DNA of 64,000 nucleotides, from assembly GCF_015223355.1 (NCBI RefSeq), contig NZ_JADFFK010000014.1, forward strand, positions 1 through 64,000, given 5' to 3'. The position numbers and the translations under genes were made by a program. The notes under the pieces are model-generated. The model did no database searches. It saw only the letters and a list, made by a program, of their open reading frames with translations, and was not told the origin of the DNA. Positions 18,001 to 26,595 of the stretch are shown piece after piece. The DNA comes from Salipiger mangrovisoli. Lineage in GTDB: Bacteria; Pseudomonadota; Alphaproteobacteria; Rhodobacterales; Rhodobacteraceae. Position 1 is the first letter of the stretch; every line of letters begins with the position of its first letter.

Positions 18001-19008
18001 TCAGGCCGACGCGGGCCGCGTGGCCACTCGGTGCAGGGCACGCCCCAGGGGGCGATCGACCAAAGTCGCCGCGGCGAGGGTGACACCCGAGCGGATCGGT
18101 TCCTCGATCAATGGCCAGGGCGAACTTGCAAAGGCACGGCGGAGCAGCCTGCGCGCCTCAACACCGCGACCATCGCTGACCGCACGCCGCGCGAGGTAGC
18201 GCAGCTGGTAGGCCCGTGCTGTAGGCGCATAGCGGTCAAAGAACTGCGGATCGAGCGGTGTCAGCTTCTCGACCATCCGCTCCCAGGCGGCAAACTGGCG
18301 GTCGGTCGCGGCGCTCAGACCGCCCGAGGTGATCCGGTAGCGTGTCAGAAGGCCGCGGATGCCCTCGATTTCCCAGTCGGTGCTCAGCGCCAGGCGGAGC
18401 CAACATTCGATGTCTTCGGACTGCCGGAAGGTTTCGTCGAAGACCCAGTCGCGTTCGCGCTCACAGGACGGGCGCCAGGCGATGGACTCGAGCGCGGCAC
18501 GGCGCAGGACGGGCACCGAGCCGTTGCCCACCGGATTGCGCTTGAAGATGTGCGCTGCGCCGATCCCCGTGAGCCGAGGTTTCTGGGCACGTCGCATGAG
18601 CGCACCGTTTTCGTCCATCAGCTGCGAGCCACTGAACGAGAGGCCGACCAGCGGGTTCGCATCAAGATGCGCGATATGCGCTGCGAGCTTGCCGGGAGCC
18701 CACTGGTCGTCGGCGTCGCAGAAGCCGATGTATCCGGCGCGGGCGGCCGCGATGCCGCTGTTGCGCGCGCCGGCGAGGCCGCGGTTTGCCTGACGCACGA
18801 CGCGCAGGCGCGGGTCCTGACGCGCGATCGCCTGGGCGATCTGCGGCGTGTCGTCGGTCGAGCCGTCGTCCACCACGATGATCTCGAGGTCCTGATAGGT
18901 CTGAAGGCGCAGGCTGGTGAGCGTGTGCTCCAGCGTGGCCGCGGCATTGAACGCCGGCACGACAACCGAGGCGGTGGGGGCGGAAGTCCGGGGCAGAACG
19001 TGGGTCAT
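18001..19008 (-). CDS. GT2-family glycosyltransferase
   Basis: A 335-residue GT-A protein. Residues 12-115 hold the GT2 core: 'ASVVVPAFNAAATLEHTL', 'LEIIVVDDGSTDDTPQIA', 'NRGLAGARNSGIAAA' and the metal-binding DXD in 'GFCDADDQW'. The C-terminal extension is Arg-rich and typical of EPS transferases ('RAYQLRYLARRAV'). It sits 22 bases after the other GT2 gene, with which it shares the 'YLARRA' tail pattern, so the two probably arose by duplication. Confidence 0.9.
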   Translation of the reverse strand: MTHVLPRTSAPTASVVVPAFNAAATLEHTLTSLRLQTYQDLEIIVVDDGSTDDTPQIAQAIARQDPRLRVVRQANRGLAGARNSGIAAARAGYIGFCDADDQWAPGKLAAHIAHLDANPLVGLSFSGSQLMDENGALMRRAQKPRLTGIGAAHIFKRNPVGNGSVPVLRRAALESIAWRPSCERERDWVFDETFRQSEDIECWLRLALSTDWEIEGIRGLLTRYRITSGGLSAATDRQFAAWERMVEKLTPLDPQFFDRYAPTARAYQLRYLARRAVSDGRGVEARRLLRRAFASSPWPLIEEPIRSGVTLAAATLVDRPLGRALHRVATRPASA

Positions 19009-19030
19009 CGGTGCGGCTCCTTCGATATGG

Positions 19031-19951
19031 TCAGCGGGAGAACAGGGCGCGGCGCATCGGCGCGGGCAGGGCGGGTGCGATCAGGGCTCCGGCGAGCGTG
19101 CCCCAGCCGCGATGGATCGGTCTCAGGAAACGCACCGGGGCAAGCGCGAGCCCCCGCAGCGCGAGATCCAGCGCGGTTGTGCCTCCGAGACCGACGCGCA
19201 GCGCGCGGCGCGCCAGATAGCGCAGGTACACCGCTTCGGCATCTGCGTCGGCATGGAAGCCGAAGCGCGCTGCGCTCTCCAGCGCCATGGCACGGCCCGC
19301 GTGCATCGCCTCGAGGTCGGCCGAGAGGCCGGAGGTCGAAACGCGGTAGTGCACCAGCGTCTGATCCACGGGATGGATGCGCGCTCCCAGACCGACGAGG
19401 CGGATCAGCCAGTCAAGGTCCTCGTTGTGCACCATGTCGCGGCGCAGCCCTCCGCTGCGGGCAAAGACCGGTGCGCGAAGCGCGATGTTGGACATGGTGC
19501 AGACCGGGTTCTCGCCCAGCAGCGCCGGGATGCTCAGCGGGCCGGCGGGCACGCTCGAGACCGAGCGCGCATCCTCGGCACGGCGCTCGAAGAAGGAGAC
19601 CCGCCCGAACGCACCGTCGCAGGCCGGGTCGGCAAAGGCTGTCTCCAGCGCGGCAAGCTTGTTCGGCGCCCACAGGTCGTCGGCGTCGCAGAAGGCCAGG
19701 ATTTCCCCGGTTGCTTGCGCGGCGCCGTGGTTGCGGGCATCCGACGGGCCCTTGCCCGGGTTCTCCAGCACGCGGATGCGGGGGTCGGTTGCGGCGGCGG
19801 TGCGCAGCAGGGCGTATGTGGCATCTGTCGAGCCGTCGTCGACACAGAGCGCCTCCCAGTCGGTTACCGTCTGTGCGCTCAGGCTGGCGAGCGTGTCGGC
19901 GATGGTCGCGGCGGCCTGGTAGCACGGCACGATGATCGAGAAGCGGGGCAT
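19031..19951 (-). CDS. GT2-family glycosyltransferase
   Basis: A 306-residue paralogue of the neighbouring GT2. The core is 'FSIIVPCYQAAATIADTLAS', 'WEALCVDDGSTDATY', 'GKGPSDARNHGAAQATG' and the DXD 'FCDADDLW'. The C-terminus again carries 'AVYLRYLARRALRVGLG'. It starts 3 bases after the flippase stop, so the genes are tightly coupled. It adds one sugar of the repeat unit; donor and linkage unknown. Confidence 0.9.
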   Translation of the reverse strand: MPRFSIIVPCYQAAATIADTLASLSAQTVTDWEALCVDDGSTDATYALLRTAAATDPRIRVLENPGKGPSDARNHGAAQATGEILAFCDADDLWAPNKLAALETAFADPACDGAFGRVSFFERRAEDARSVSSVPAGPLSIPALLGENPVCTMSNIALRAPVFARSGGLRRDMVHNEDLDWLIRLVGLGARIHPVDQTLVHYRVSTSGLSADLEAMHAGRAMALESAARFGFHADADAEAVYLRYLARRALRVGLGGTTALDLALRGLALAPVRFLRPIHRGWGTLAGALIAPALPAPMRRALFSR

Positions 19952-19954
19952 GGG

Positions 19955-21205
19955 TCAGCTCCTTTGGGGGCGCGGGCCGAAGCCGGCGGCGAGGGCGGGA
20001 AGAGAGGCTGCGCCCATGGTGACGCAGGCGGTGGCGAGATAGCCCCAGGCCAGTGCGGTGAGGCCGAAGGGGGAGATCAAGACGGTGTTCAGAAGCATTG
20101 CGCCGGTGAGCAGCATGGTCGCGCGAAGCTCTTCGCCGGTGCGCCCCTCTGCGCGCAGCCAGCCGGCGGCGCCCGACCAAAGGCTCATCGGGATGGCCGC
20201 GAGACACAGGATGCTCACGACCTCGGAGATGCCCTCCCAGCCGGAGCCGAAGAGCAGCGGCACGTAGACCGGGGCGAGCGCGGCTTGCAGCGCCACGGCG
20301 GGGGCGACCACGGCAAGGCTCAGCAGGAGGCCTTGTCGCAGCGCCTCGGTCCGGTCCGGGGCGCGGCAGAGATGCGGAAAGATCACCAGCGAGATCGCCA
20401 CCGAAAAGGACGCGGCAAGCCCGAGCCCTGCGTTGAAGGCGAGGAAGTAGAGACCGAGCATCTCGGGTCCCATCAGCAGCCCGATGAGCAGCTTGTCGGC
20501 CTGCAGGCGCAGAGCCTTGACGATCTCGATTCCCAGGACCGTGGCGCCGAAGCGGCTGAAATCAGACAGCGGCGTGCCCAGGGTGCCTCGCGCCGGTGTC
20601 CAGGGCCGAAGGCGGCGCATGCAGACAAGCCAGATTGGGGCCGCAAAAACGCGGGGCAGCACCAGCGCCAGCGCGCCGGGCCAGAGCAACGCGAGGAGCG
20701 CGGCCATGATGTTCGCGCCCACGACCTGGCCGCCGGCGATGGCGGCGGTCTGTCGCATCTTGCCCTCGCGCATCGCCAGCGCCGCCTGCACCAGCCCGGC
20801 GGGCATGAAGAGGTACTCTAGCGCCAGCAGCGCGACCAGGCCGCCGATGAGAGCGCTGCCGCCGAAGGCAACGAGCAGAACCGCGACCAGCACCTGCAGT
20901 CCGAAGAGCCCGGCGCACCAGAGCGTGAAGATCCGGCGCGCAGTGACGCAAGTGGCCTCGAGCCGGTGGTCGGGGGCGGCGATGATGCGCTGGCCGACGC
21001 CATTCTCGGTCAGCGCCTTCAGGATGTCCGCCGCCGCGAGCGCGGCCGCGGCGAGGCCGATGGCTTCGGCCTCCATGCTTCGGGACACGGCTATGACGAC
21101 CAGCAGGCGAGACGCCTTCGCCGCCACTTCCGAGGCGCCGTATGCCAGCAGGTTCCGCACAAGCGGAACTTCGGTCAGCGCGAGGAGGATGGAGGGCAAG
21201 GGCAT
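19955..21205 (-). CDS. Wzx-type polysaccharide flippase (MATE/PST family)
   Basis: A 416-residue polytopic membrane protein with about 12 hydrophobic segments. It opens 'NLLAYGASEVAAKASRLLVV', the usual Wzx start, and contains 'PRVFAAPIWLVCMRRL' and 'QADKLLIGLLMGPEMLGLYF'. It moves the lipid-linked repeat unit across the inner membrane. I placed the start at ATG 21205; a longer frame to 21301 lacks membrane-like sequence. It heads the minus-strand operon and is divergent from the OPX lipoprotein gene across 211 bases. Confidence 0.88.
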   Translation of the reverse strand: MPLPSILLALTEVPLVRNLLAYGASEVAAKASRLLVVIAVSRSMEAEAIGLAAAALAAADILKALTENGVGQRIIAAPDHRLEATCVTARRIFTLWCAGLFGLQVLVAVLLVAFGGSALIGGLVALLALEYLFMPAGLVQAALAMREGKMRQTAAIAGGQVVGANIMAALLALLWPGALALVLPRVFAAPIWLVCMRRLRPWTPARGTLGTPLSDFSRFGATVLGIEIVKALRLQADKLLIGLLMGPEMLGLYFLAFNAGLGLAASFSVAISLVIFPHLCRAPDRTEALRQGLLLSLAVVAPAVALQAALAPVYVPLLFGSGWEGISEVVSILCLAAIPMSLWSGAAGWLRAEGRTGEELRATMLLTGAMLLNTVLISPFGLTALAWGYLATACVTMGAASLPALAAGFGPRPQRS

Positions 21206-21416
21206 CGGTGGAACCTCTGGTTTTTGGTTCCCCGACCTTGCCGCATGCCCTGCCGTCACGTCGCCTGCGCGGGCGGACAGTTGCACGCTGCCCACGGACA
21301 TAGAGCAATCCGAAGGGATATTGCGTCAACCCTGGCGGGAACGTGGATCCCTCCGATCAGATTGCCTAACACTGGATCAGGGCCTGACCGGTCCCCAGTT
21401 CAGACGGAGAGTTCGC

Positions 21417-22628
21417 GTGTTCCAGCCCAGTCTCAAGGCAGCCTCTATTTTCGCGCTGATGGCGGCCACGGGCTGTGCCAGCTACGACCGGCCTGACAAT
21501 CTTGCCCCCGTGGAAAGGGGGCTCGACTACCAGGCACAGTGGCGTGAACCCGAGGTCAGCCGCGGCAACGCCCAGTTCCTGCGCTCGGCGATGATCAACG
21601 CTCAGGCCTGCCGGGCCCCGCTCGGGGGCGGCGACGGCAAGGGCAGCGGGCTCGCCGCGGCCTCGCTGCGCGGCGAGCGGCTCACGCGGGGCGATCTTCT
21701 CGACATCCGGGTCGAGCAGGATGAGACCTTCAACGGCTCCTACGAGGTGTCGCGCGACGGAACCATCCGCCTGCCGTTCCTCGATGTGATCCCGGCACAG
21801 GGCCGCACCGTCGACGAGATCGAGGACCGACTCGCCGCAGCGCTGCGCGCCGAGGAATTCTATGACGACAGGCCGCGCATCTCGGTGCGGGTTCTCGATC
21901 TTGCGCCCGTCAGCGTCGGGGTCTCTGGCGCGGTGTTCGAGCCGCACCAGGTCGAGATCGGAGCCCTCGGGGCAGATCAGCGCGACGGCGTGCGGATCAA
22001 CGCCATGGGCGCGTCGACCGAGGCGCGCAACCTGTCCGCGGCGCTGCGGGCGGCGGGTGGCGTGCGCCCCGATGCCGACATCTCGGCGGTGGAATTGCGC
22101 CGGGCCGGGCAGCTCTACAAGCTCGACATGCGCGGCGTCTTCGAGGGCGAGAACGTGGTGGACGTCATGCTGGTCGGCGGTGACGAGATCCGCGTGCCGA
22201 GCCGCCAGTGCTTCCAGGAGGACCTGATGCGGCCGTCGCCGATCAGCCCGCCGGGCGTATCGCTCTTCTTGTCGAACCTGACGCAGCCGGCAAGCGGCAA
22301 TGCCGAATCCGCCGTCGGGCGCGAGGTCCGCGAGGTGCCCTGGGGCACGCGCTATCTTCAGGCCGTGGTCGACACCAACTGCGTCGGCGGCCCGCGGGCG
22401 ACGAGCGCGGACCGCTCGGCGGTCTTGTTCAGCCGCAACCCGGTGACGGGCGTCTCGGCGGTGATCGAGCGCAACATCGAGGACCTTCTGCGGCGGGCGG
22501 ACCGCGATGATTACGATCCCTACCTGCTGCCCGGCGACTCCATCGCCTGCTACGACAGCACGGTCACGAACATCACCGAAGTGGCGCGGCTGCTGGGCAT
22601 CATCGGCGTCGTGTCCTTCCTGCGCTGA
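21417..22628 (+). CDS. OPX-type polysaccharide export lipoprotein (Wza-like)
   Basis: A 403-residue outer-membrane export protein. The GTG start has a GGAGA site 6 bases upstream and begins a lipoprotein signal ('FALMAATGC', acylated Cys about residue 20). The PES domain is 'LTRGDLLDIRVEQDETFNGS' with 'SRDGTIRLPFLDVIPAQG'; a SLBB-like stretch includes 'LSAALRAAGGVRPDADISAV' and 'LVGGDEIRVPS'. A C-terminal segment ('ERNIEDLLRRADRDDYDPYL', 'LLGIIGVVSFLR') ends in a hydrophobic helix as in OPX proteins. It forms the secretion channel with the PCP at 25.1 kb. Confidence 0.88.
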   Translation: MFQPSLKAASIFALMAATGCASYDRPDNLAPVERGLDYQAQWREPEVSRGNAQFLRSAMINAQACRAPLGGGDGKGSGLAAASLRGERLTRGDLLDIRVEQDETFNGSYEVSRDGTIRLPFLDVIPAQGRTVDEIEDRLAAALRAEEFYDDRPRISVRVLDLAPVSVGVSGAVFEPHQVEIGALGADQRDGVRINAMGASTEARNLSAALRAAGGVRPDADISAVELRRAGQLYKLDMRGVFEGENVVDVMLVGGDEIRVPSRQCFQEDLMRPSPISPPGVSLFLSNLTQPASGNAESAVGREVREVPWGTRYLQAVVDTNCVGGPRATSADRSAVLFSRNPVTGVSAVIERNIEDLLRRADRDDYDPYLLPGDSIACYDSTVTNITEVARLLGIIGVVSFLR

Positions 22629-22653
22629 CGCTCTACGAAAGGGCGGACAAGGC

Positions 22654-22686
22654 GAGGCCCGGCGCGGGGGGACTGCGCCGGGCCTC
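22654..22686. terminator. Bidirectional terminator between OPX and the WecG-PHPT fusion gene
   Basis: GAGGCCCGGCGC (22654-22665) pairs with GCGCCGGGCCTC (22675-22686), a perfect 12-bp stem with a 9-base loop, between two convergent genes. Followed by TCTT on the plus strand. Confidence 0.8.
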
Positions 22687-22735
22687 TCTTCGCACCGGTG
22701 TCCGTCGGGACCCGGCGGGGCAAGATCCTTGCGGA

Positions 22736-24130
22736 TCAGTAGGCCCCGCGGCCGGACAGCACAGTGCGGAAGGTCAAGAAGATGATCATCAGGTCAAGCA
22801 GGGTCGAGCGGCTTGCGCCGTAGGCCAGATCCATGTCGATCATCTTGTCGAAGGAAATGTCTGCCCGGCCGGAGACCTGCCAGAGCCCGGTTATGCCGGG
22901 CTTCACCCGGAGCCGTCCGAGCGCCTGCGCGGGGTAGGCGGCGACCTCCTGCGGAAGGGCGGGGCGGGGGCCGACGAGGGACATCTCGCCACGCAGGACG
23001 TTGAAGATCTGCGGCAACTCGTCGAGCGAGCTGCGTCGCAGGAAGCGCCCGATGCGGGTCACACGGGGGTCGTTCCGGGACTTGAAGCAGATGCCTGCAC
23101 GGTCCGATTGCGCCAGAAGCGCGGCGCGGCGCTCCTCGGCATCGGTGTACATGGAGCGGAACTTCAGCACCGGAAAGGGCGTGCCGTCCTTGCCGACGCG
23201 GGTCTGCCGGTAGAATGCGGGGCCGGGGCTGTCGAGGCGGATCGCCAGTATGACCAGCAACAGCAGCGGCGAGAGAGCCACTGCCGCAAGTCCTGCGAGC
23301 GTCAGGTCGAGCAGGCGCTTGCGCAGGCCGATCGGGTCGACCGAGCGCAGCGCGTGCAGCGCGGCGCGCGCCATGAAGGTGGCGTTGCCGACGAGGTAAC
23401 GGCGGGCCATGCGGCGGGGCTCGATCGCCAGTCGCCAGACCCATTCGCAGCGCGCCTTGCGGACCGCGTGCGGGGCGCGCCGGACGTTTCCGGCAAGGAA
23501 GTCGAACAGAGCGCCAACGCCGAGCCGCACACGCGGCGCCAGCCGCTCCGCGTTCCGGGCAAGCCAGACATCCTGAAGCGGCACGCCCATGGCGACGATG
23601 AGTATGTCGGCGCCGGACGCGTTGATGGCGTCGATCGCGGCCGCCTCGTCGGCGGCGCCTGCGTAGCCGTCTCTCGTGCCCACCACCCGCAGGCCGGGCA
23701 TGTCGCGGCAGAGCCGATCCGCCGCACGGTCGGCCGTGCCAGGGGTGCCTCCGAAGAGGAAAACCGAAAGCCCGCGCTGGCGTGCCTCGCGCAGCAGCGC
23801 CGGAACGAAATCGGTGCCGTTGAGGTTCGCCGCAAGCCGCTGGCCTGTCATCCGTGCCGCCAGCTCGACGCCGATGCCATCCGGCAGGATCATGTCCGCG
23901 CGGCGCAGGGCGTCGGCATAGGAGGGATCGCGCGCCATGACGTTCGCGCAATGTGCGTTGAGAAAGGCGACGGTCCTGCGTCCCGGAGCCAGAACGCTTT
24001 CGATCGTTGCCCGTGCGGTTGCATCGACGAGCGGCAGGCCAATCACCTCGCGCCTTGGCAGGTCTGCATCAGACCTTTGGATATGCTGCGTATTCTGCCC
24101 GCTGAATTCGGTATCGGCCGCGTGCTTCAT
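22736..24130 (-). CDS. Fused WecG/TagA/CpsF glycosyltransferase and initiating sugar-phosphate transferase
   Basis: A 464-residue two-domain protein. Residues about 25-240 are a WecG/TagA/CpsF (GT26) domain: 'TVAFLNAHCANVMARDPSYA', 'LPDGIGVELAAR', 'VFLFGGTPGTADRAA', 'VAMGVPLQDVWLARN'. Residues about 260-464 are a bacterial sugar transferase (PHPT; WcaJ/PglC type) beginning 'KRLLDLTLAGLAAVALSPLL' and containing 'LKFRSMYTDAEERRA', 'DELPQIFNVLRGEMSLVGPR' and 'PGITGLWQVSGRADISFD'. It therefore primes the lipid carrier and adds the second sugar in one polypeptide. The two functions are usually on separate proteins. Confidence 0.9.
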   Translation of the reverse strand: MKHAADTEFSGQNTQHIQRSDADLPRREVIGLPLVDATARATIESVLAPGRRTVAFLNAHCANVMARDPSYADALRRADMILPDGIGVELAARMTGQRLAANLNGTDFVPALLREARQRGLSVFLFGGTPGTADRAADRLCRDMPGLRVVGTRDGYAGAADEAAAIDAINASGADILIVAMGVPLQDVWLARNAERLAPRVRLGVGALFDFLAGNVRRAPHAVRKARCEWVWRLAIEPRRMARRYLVGNATFMARAALHALRSVDPIGLRKRLLDLTLAGLAAVALSPLLLLVILAIRLDSPGPAFYRQTRVGKDGTPFPVLKFRSMYTDAEERRAALLAQSDRAGICFKSRNDPRVTRIGRFLRRSSLDELPQIFNVLRGEMSLVGPRPALPQEVAAYPAQALGRLRVKPGITGLWQVSGRADISFDKMIDMDLAYGASRSTLLDLMIIFLTFRTVLSGRGAY

Positions 24131-24378
24131 GTGATCCTCCCTGGGTTCGTGTGAATTTAACCCATAGGTTCACTACTCAGCGGCGCGCTTCAACGGAGCG
24201 TCAGGAGAACCGATCGAGCCTGACAGGTGGGCGTCCGGCTGCGGGTATGGAAAATCTGTCCCACCGGATAGGTCGCCTGTTCTGGCGGATTGGCAGACTC
24301 GGTTTTTCACAACTTTGGCGAGCTTGCGCGCTATCTTGTTGCGCGAGGGGAAACCACCGCCGAGGTTAGGAGAACATC

Positions 24379-24993
24379 ATGCGCCTGTTGATTGCCGACG
24401 ATCATGACCTTCTGAGAGATACGCTCGTCATGTTTTTCGAAAGCGCGAGCGACATTTCCGTCGTCACTGCCGCGAGCTTCGGCGAGGCGGAACGAATGAT
24501 CGAAAAGGACGGCCCGTTCGATCTGGTGGTGCTGGATTTCAACATGCCCCAGATGGGCGGCCTGTCCGGGCTGGAGCGTCTGCTCGCCCGCCCGGAGCAG
24601 CCTCGGGTGGCGCTGATCTCAGGCGAGGCCCGCCGCGAGGTCGCGGAGAAGGCGCTGGCCATGGGTGCCTGCGGGTTCATCCCGAAGACGGTGACCGCGC
24701 GGAGGCTGGTGAATGCGGTGCGGTTCATGGCGATGGGCGAAGTCTACGCGCCCATCGATTTCATGAGCGGGCCCGAAACGCGCGAGATCCATCCGGTGGC
24801 CCAACAGCTGTCACGCCGCGAGAAGCAGGTCGCCAAGGGGCTGACCGAGGGCAAGTCGAACAAGGAGATTGCCCGCGACCTTGACCTACAAGAACCAACC
24901 ATCAAGTTGCACGTGAAGACGCTCTATCGCAAGATCGGCGCGTCGAACCGCACGCAGGCCGCGCTGATTGCGCGCGAGGTCGGTCTCGCCTGA
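24379..24993 (+). CDS. LuxR-type response regulator (REC-HTH), orphan
   Basis: A 204-residue NarL/FixJ-type regulator. Receiver residues: acidic pocket 'IADDHD' at 5-10, phosphorylation Asp53 in 'LVVLDFNMP', Lys near 'GFIPKTVT'. HTH: 'LSRREKQVAKGLTEGKSNKE' and 'QEPTIKLHVKTLYRKIGA'. No histidine kinase gene is adjacent. It lies between EPS genes, divergent from the WecG-PHPT fusion and just upstream of the PCP gene, so it is the likely local regulator of EPS synthesis. Start is supported by AGGAGAACATC. Confidence 0.92.
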   Translation: MRLLIADDHDLLRDTLVMFFESASDISVVTAASFGEAERMIEKDGPFDLVVLDFNMPQMGGLSGLERLLARPEQPRVALISGEARREVAEKALAMGACGFIPKTVTARRLVNAVRFMAMGEVYAPIDFMSGPETREIHPVAQQLSRREKQVAKGLTEGKSNKEIARDLDLQEPTIKLHVKTLYRKIGASNRTQAALIAREVGLA

Positions 24994-25125
24994 GCGCGAT
25001 CCCTTCGGATAGCGCGGCGATGCTATCAGCCAGCCTGCATCGCCCTCACGCCGCCTCGCTATCCGGCGGCGCAGGGGACCCCGGGGGCGACGCCGGGATA
25101 GACTGTCGGACGAAGGAGAGCTTTC

Positions 25126-26595
25126 ATGTCCGACATCACTGCCCGCGGTCCTTCTGTCCGCCGATACGCTCCGATACCCGGTCTGCTGCGTACGCCCCCG
25201 CGCGAGCTTTCGCTGGGAAGGATATTTGGCGGCGGGCGGCCGAGCGACCTTGTCCGCCTACCGCGCTACCTGATCCTCGTGTCACTGGGCGCAGTTGCGA
25301 TCTGGGCGCCAATCACCACGTACCTCAGGAAGGCGCCGCTCAGCTTCAGCTCCGAGATGTCGTTGATCCTGCCCGGCTCCGGCGCGGCGGCCTCGCTCAA
25401 CCTCGCCGATATCGGGCAGGCCTCGTCTTTCGCCAACTCTGCCTTCTCCTCGAACGCGATCAGCCCGACCGAGACCTACAAGCGCCTGCTAGGCGCCGAC
25501 CGCATTGTCGATGCCGCCGCCACCGCGCTGGGAGAAGAGCTTCGGGACATCGGGCGGCCCAAGGTCCAACTCGTGGACCAGACCGGGCTCATTCGGGTGC
25601 AGATGAAAGGTCCCACACCCGAAGCCGCCCGTGACCGCACAGAGGCGCTGCGCCAAGCCTTCTTCACCGAGGTTGACGCGCTGCGCCATGACGAGCTGTC
25701 GGTGCGCGAAGCCGGGGCGCTGTCCGCCATCGAGGACTATCGCGGCTCGGTCGCCGACACGCGCGAGACCATCGCCGCGCTCCAAAGGGAAACCGGCCTG
25801 GTCTCGTCGGCCCAGTACGACCGGCTCGTCGCCGCGGCGGACGAACTGCGCGCGGAACTGGCTGGGCTCGCCTCTGAACTTGCACAGAAAACCGAGGCAG
25901 TTGCCGCGCTGTCGCGCAGCCTGGGCATCTCGCCGGGACAGGCTGCTGTCAGCATCAAGCTCTACGCCGATGCCGACTACACGGCTTTGCTAGAGGAAAT
26001 TGCGCTGCACACCGCGGCATTGGCCCAGGCGGGCTCGCGCTATGGAGCGCGCCACCCCGAGGTCACCGCGGCGCGCGCGGCGCTCGAGGCAGCACGTTCC
26101 ATGGCCCGCGCGCGCGCCATGGCCCTGACCGGCCTCTCGGCCGATGCGGTGGCGGGGCTCGACCTCGCCCAGCCCGGTGTGCGGGCCGATCTGCTTGCGG
26201 AGCTCGTCCGCGAAGAAGCCGCACGCCGAGGTCTGAGCTCCGAGCACGACTCGGTGGCACGCCGCCTCGACGCTGAAACCGCACGTCTGGACGAACTGGC
26301 TCCCTTCGCGGCGCGGCTCGAGGACATGCAGCGCGACTTTTCGGTTGCGGAAGCGGTCTTCGCTTCGGCCATCGCGCGCAGCCAGTCCAGCAAGGCTGAC
26401 ATCTACGCCTCCTACCCGCTGGTGCAGCTCTTGGAGAACCCCTCGTTGCCGGACCGGCCGACCTCGCCCAACCGCAAGCTGGCGCTCGCGGCCGGGGGTG
26501 CGGCAACCATGATGCTTGTCTTCGGCCTGCTTCTCGCCTGGATCCGCCGTCCGCTGATCGGGCGCATCCTCGCCCGCCCCATGGGCGCGCCATGA
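25126..26595 (+). CDS. PCP-type chain-length/export protein (Wzz/GumC-like, no kinase domain)
   Basis: A 489-residue inner-membrane protein with TM segments near residues 45-65 and 450-472. It has a Wzz periplasmic part with long coiled coils ('LRAELAGLASELAQKTEAVA', 'RLDELAPFAARLEDMQRD'), and a Pro-rich motif 'LPDRPTSPNRKLALAA' before TM2. There is no C-terminal Walker box or Tyr tail, so this PCP lacks the tyrosine autokinase found in Wzc. It overlaps the next gene by 4 bases. It sets chain length and links export to the OPX protein. Confidence 0.87.
   Translation: MSDITARGPSVRRYAPIPGLLRTPPRELSLGRIFGGGRPSDLVRLPRYLILVSLGAVAIWAPITTYLRKAPLSFSSEMSLILPGSGAAASLNLADIGQASSFANSAFSSNAISPTETYKRLLGADRIVDAAATALGEELRDIGRPKVQLVDQTGLIRVQMKGPTPEAARDRTEALRQAFFTEVDALRHDELSVREAGALSAIEDYRGSVADTRETIAALQRETGLVSSAQYDRLVAAADELRAELAGLASELAQKTEAVAALSRSLGISPGQAAVSIKLYADADYTALLEEIALHTAALAQAGSRYGARHPEVTAARAALEAARSMARARAMALTGLSADAVAGLDLAQPGVRADLLAELVREEAARRGLSSEHDSVARRLDAETARLDELAPFAARLEDMQRDFSVAEAVFASAIARSQSSKADIYASYPLVQLLENPSLPDRPTSPNRKLALAAGGAATMMLVFGLLLAWIRRPLIGRILARPMGAP

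Noticed and set aside
17998-19935. A 645-codon plus-strand frame over the GT2 genes
   Set aside because: Antisense shadow; both GT2 proteins have intact DXD motifs on the minus strand.
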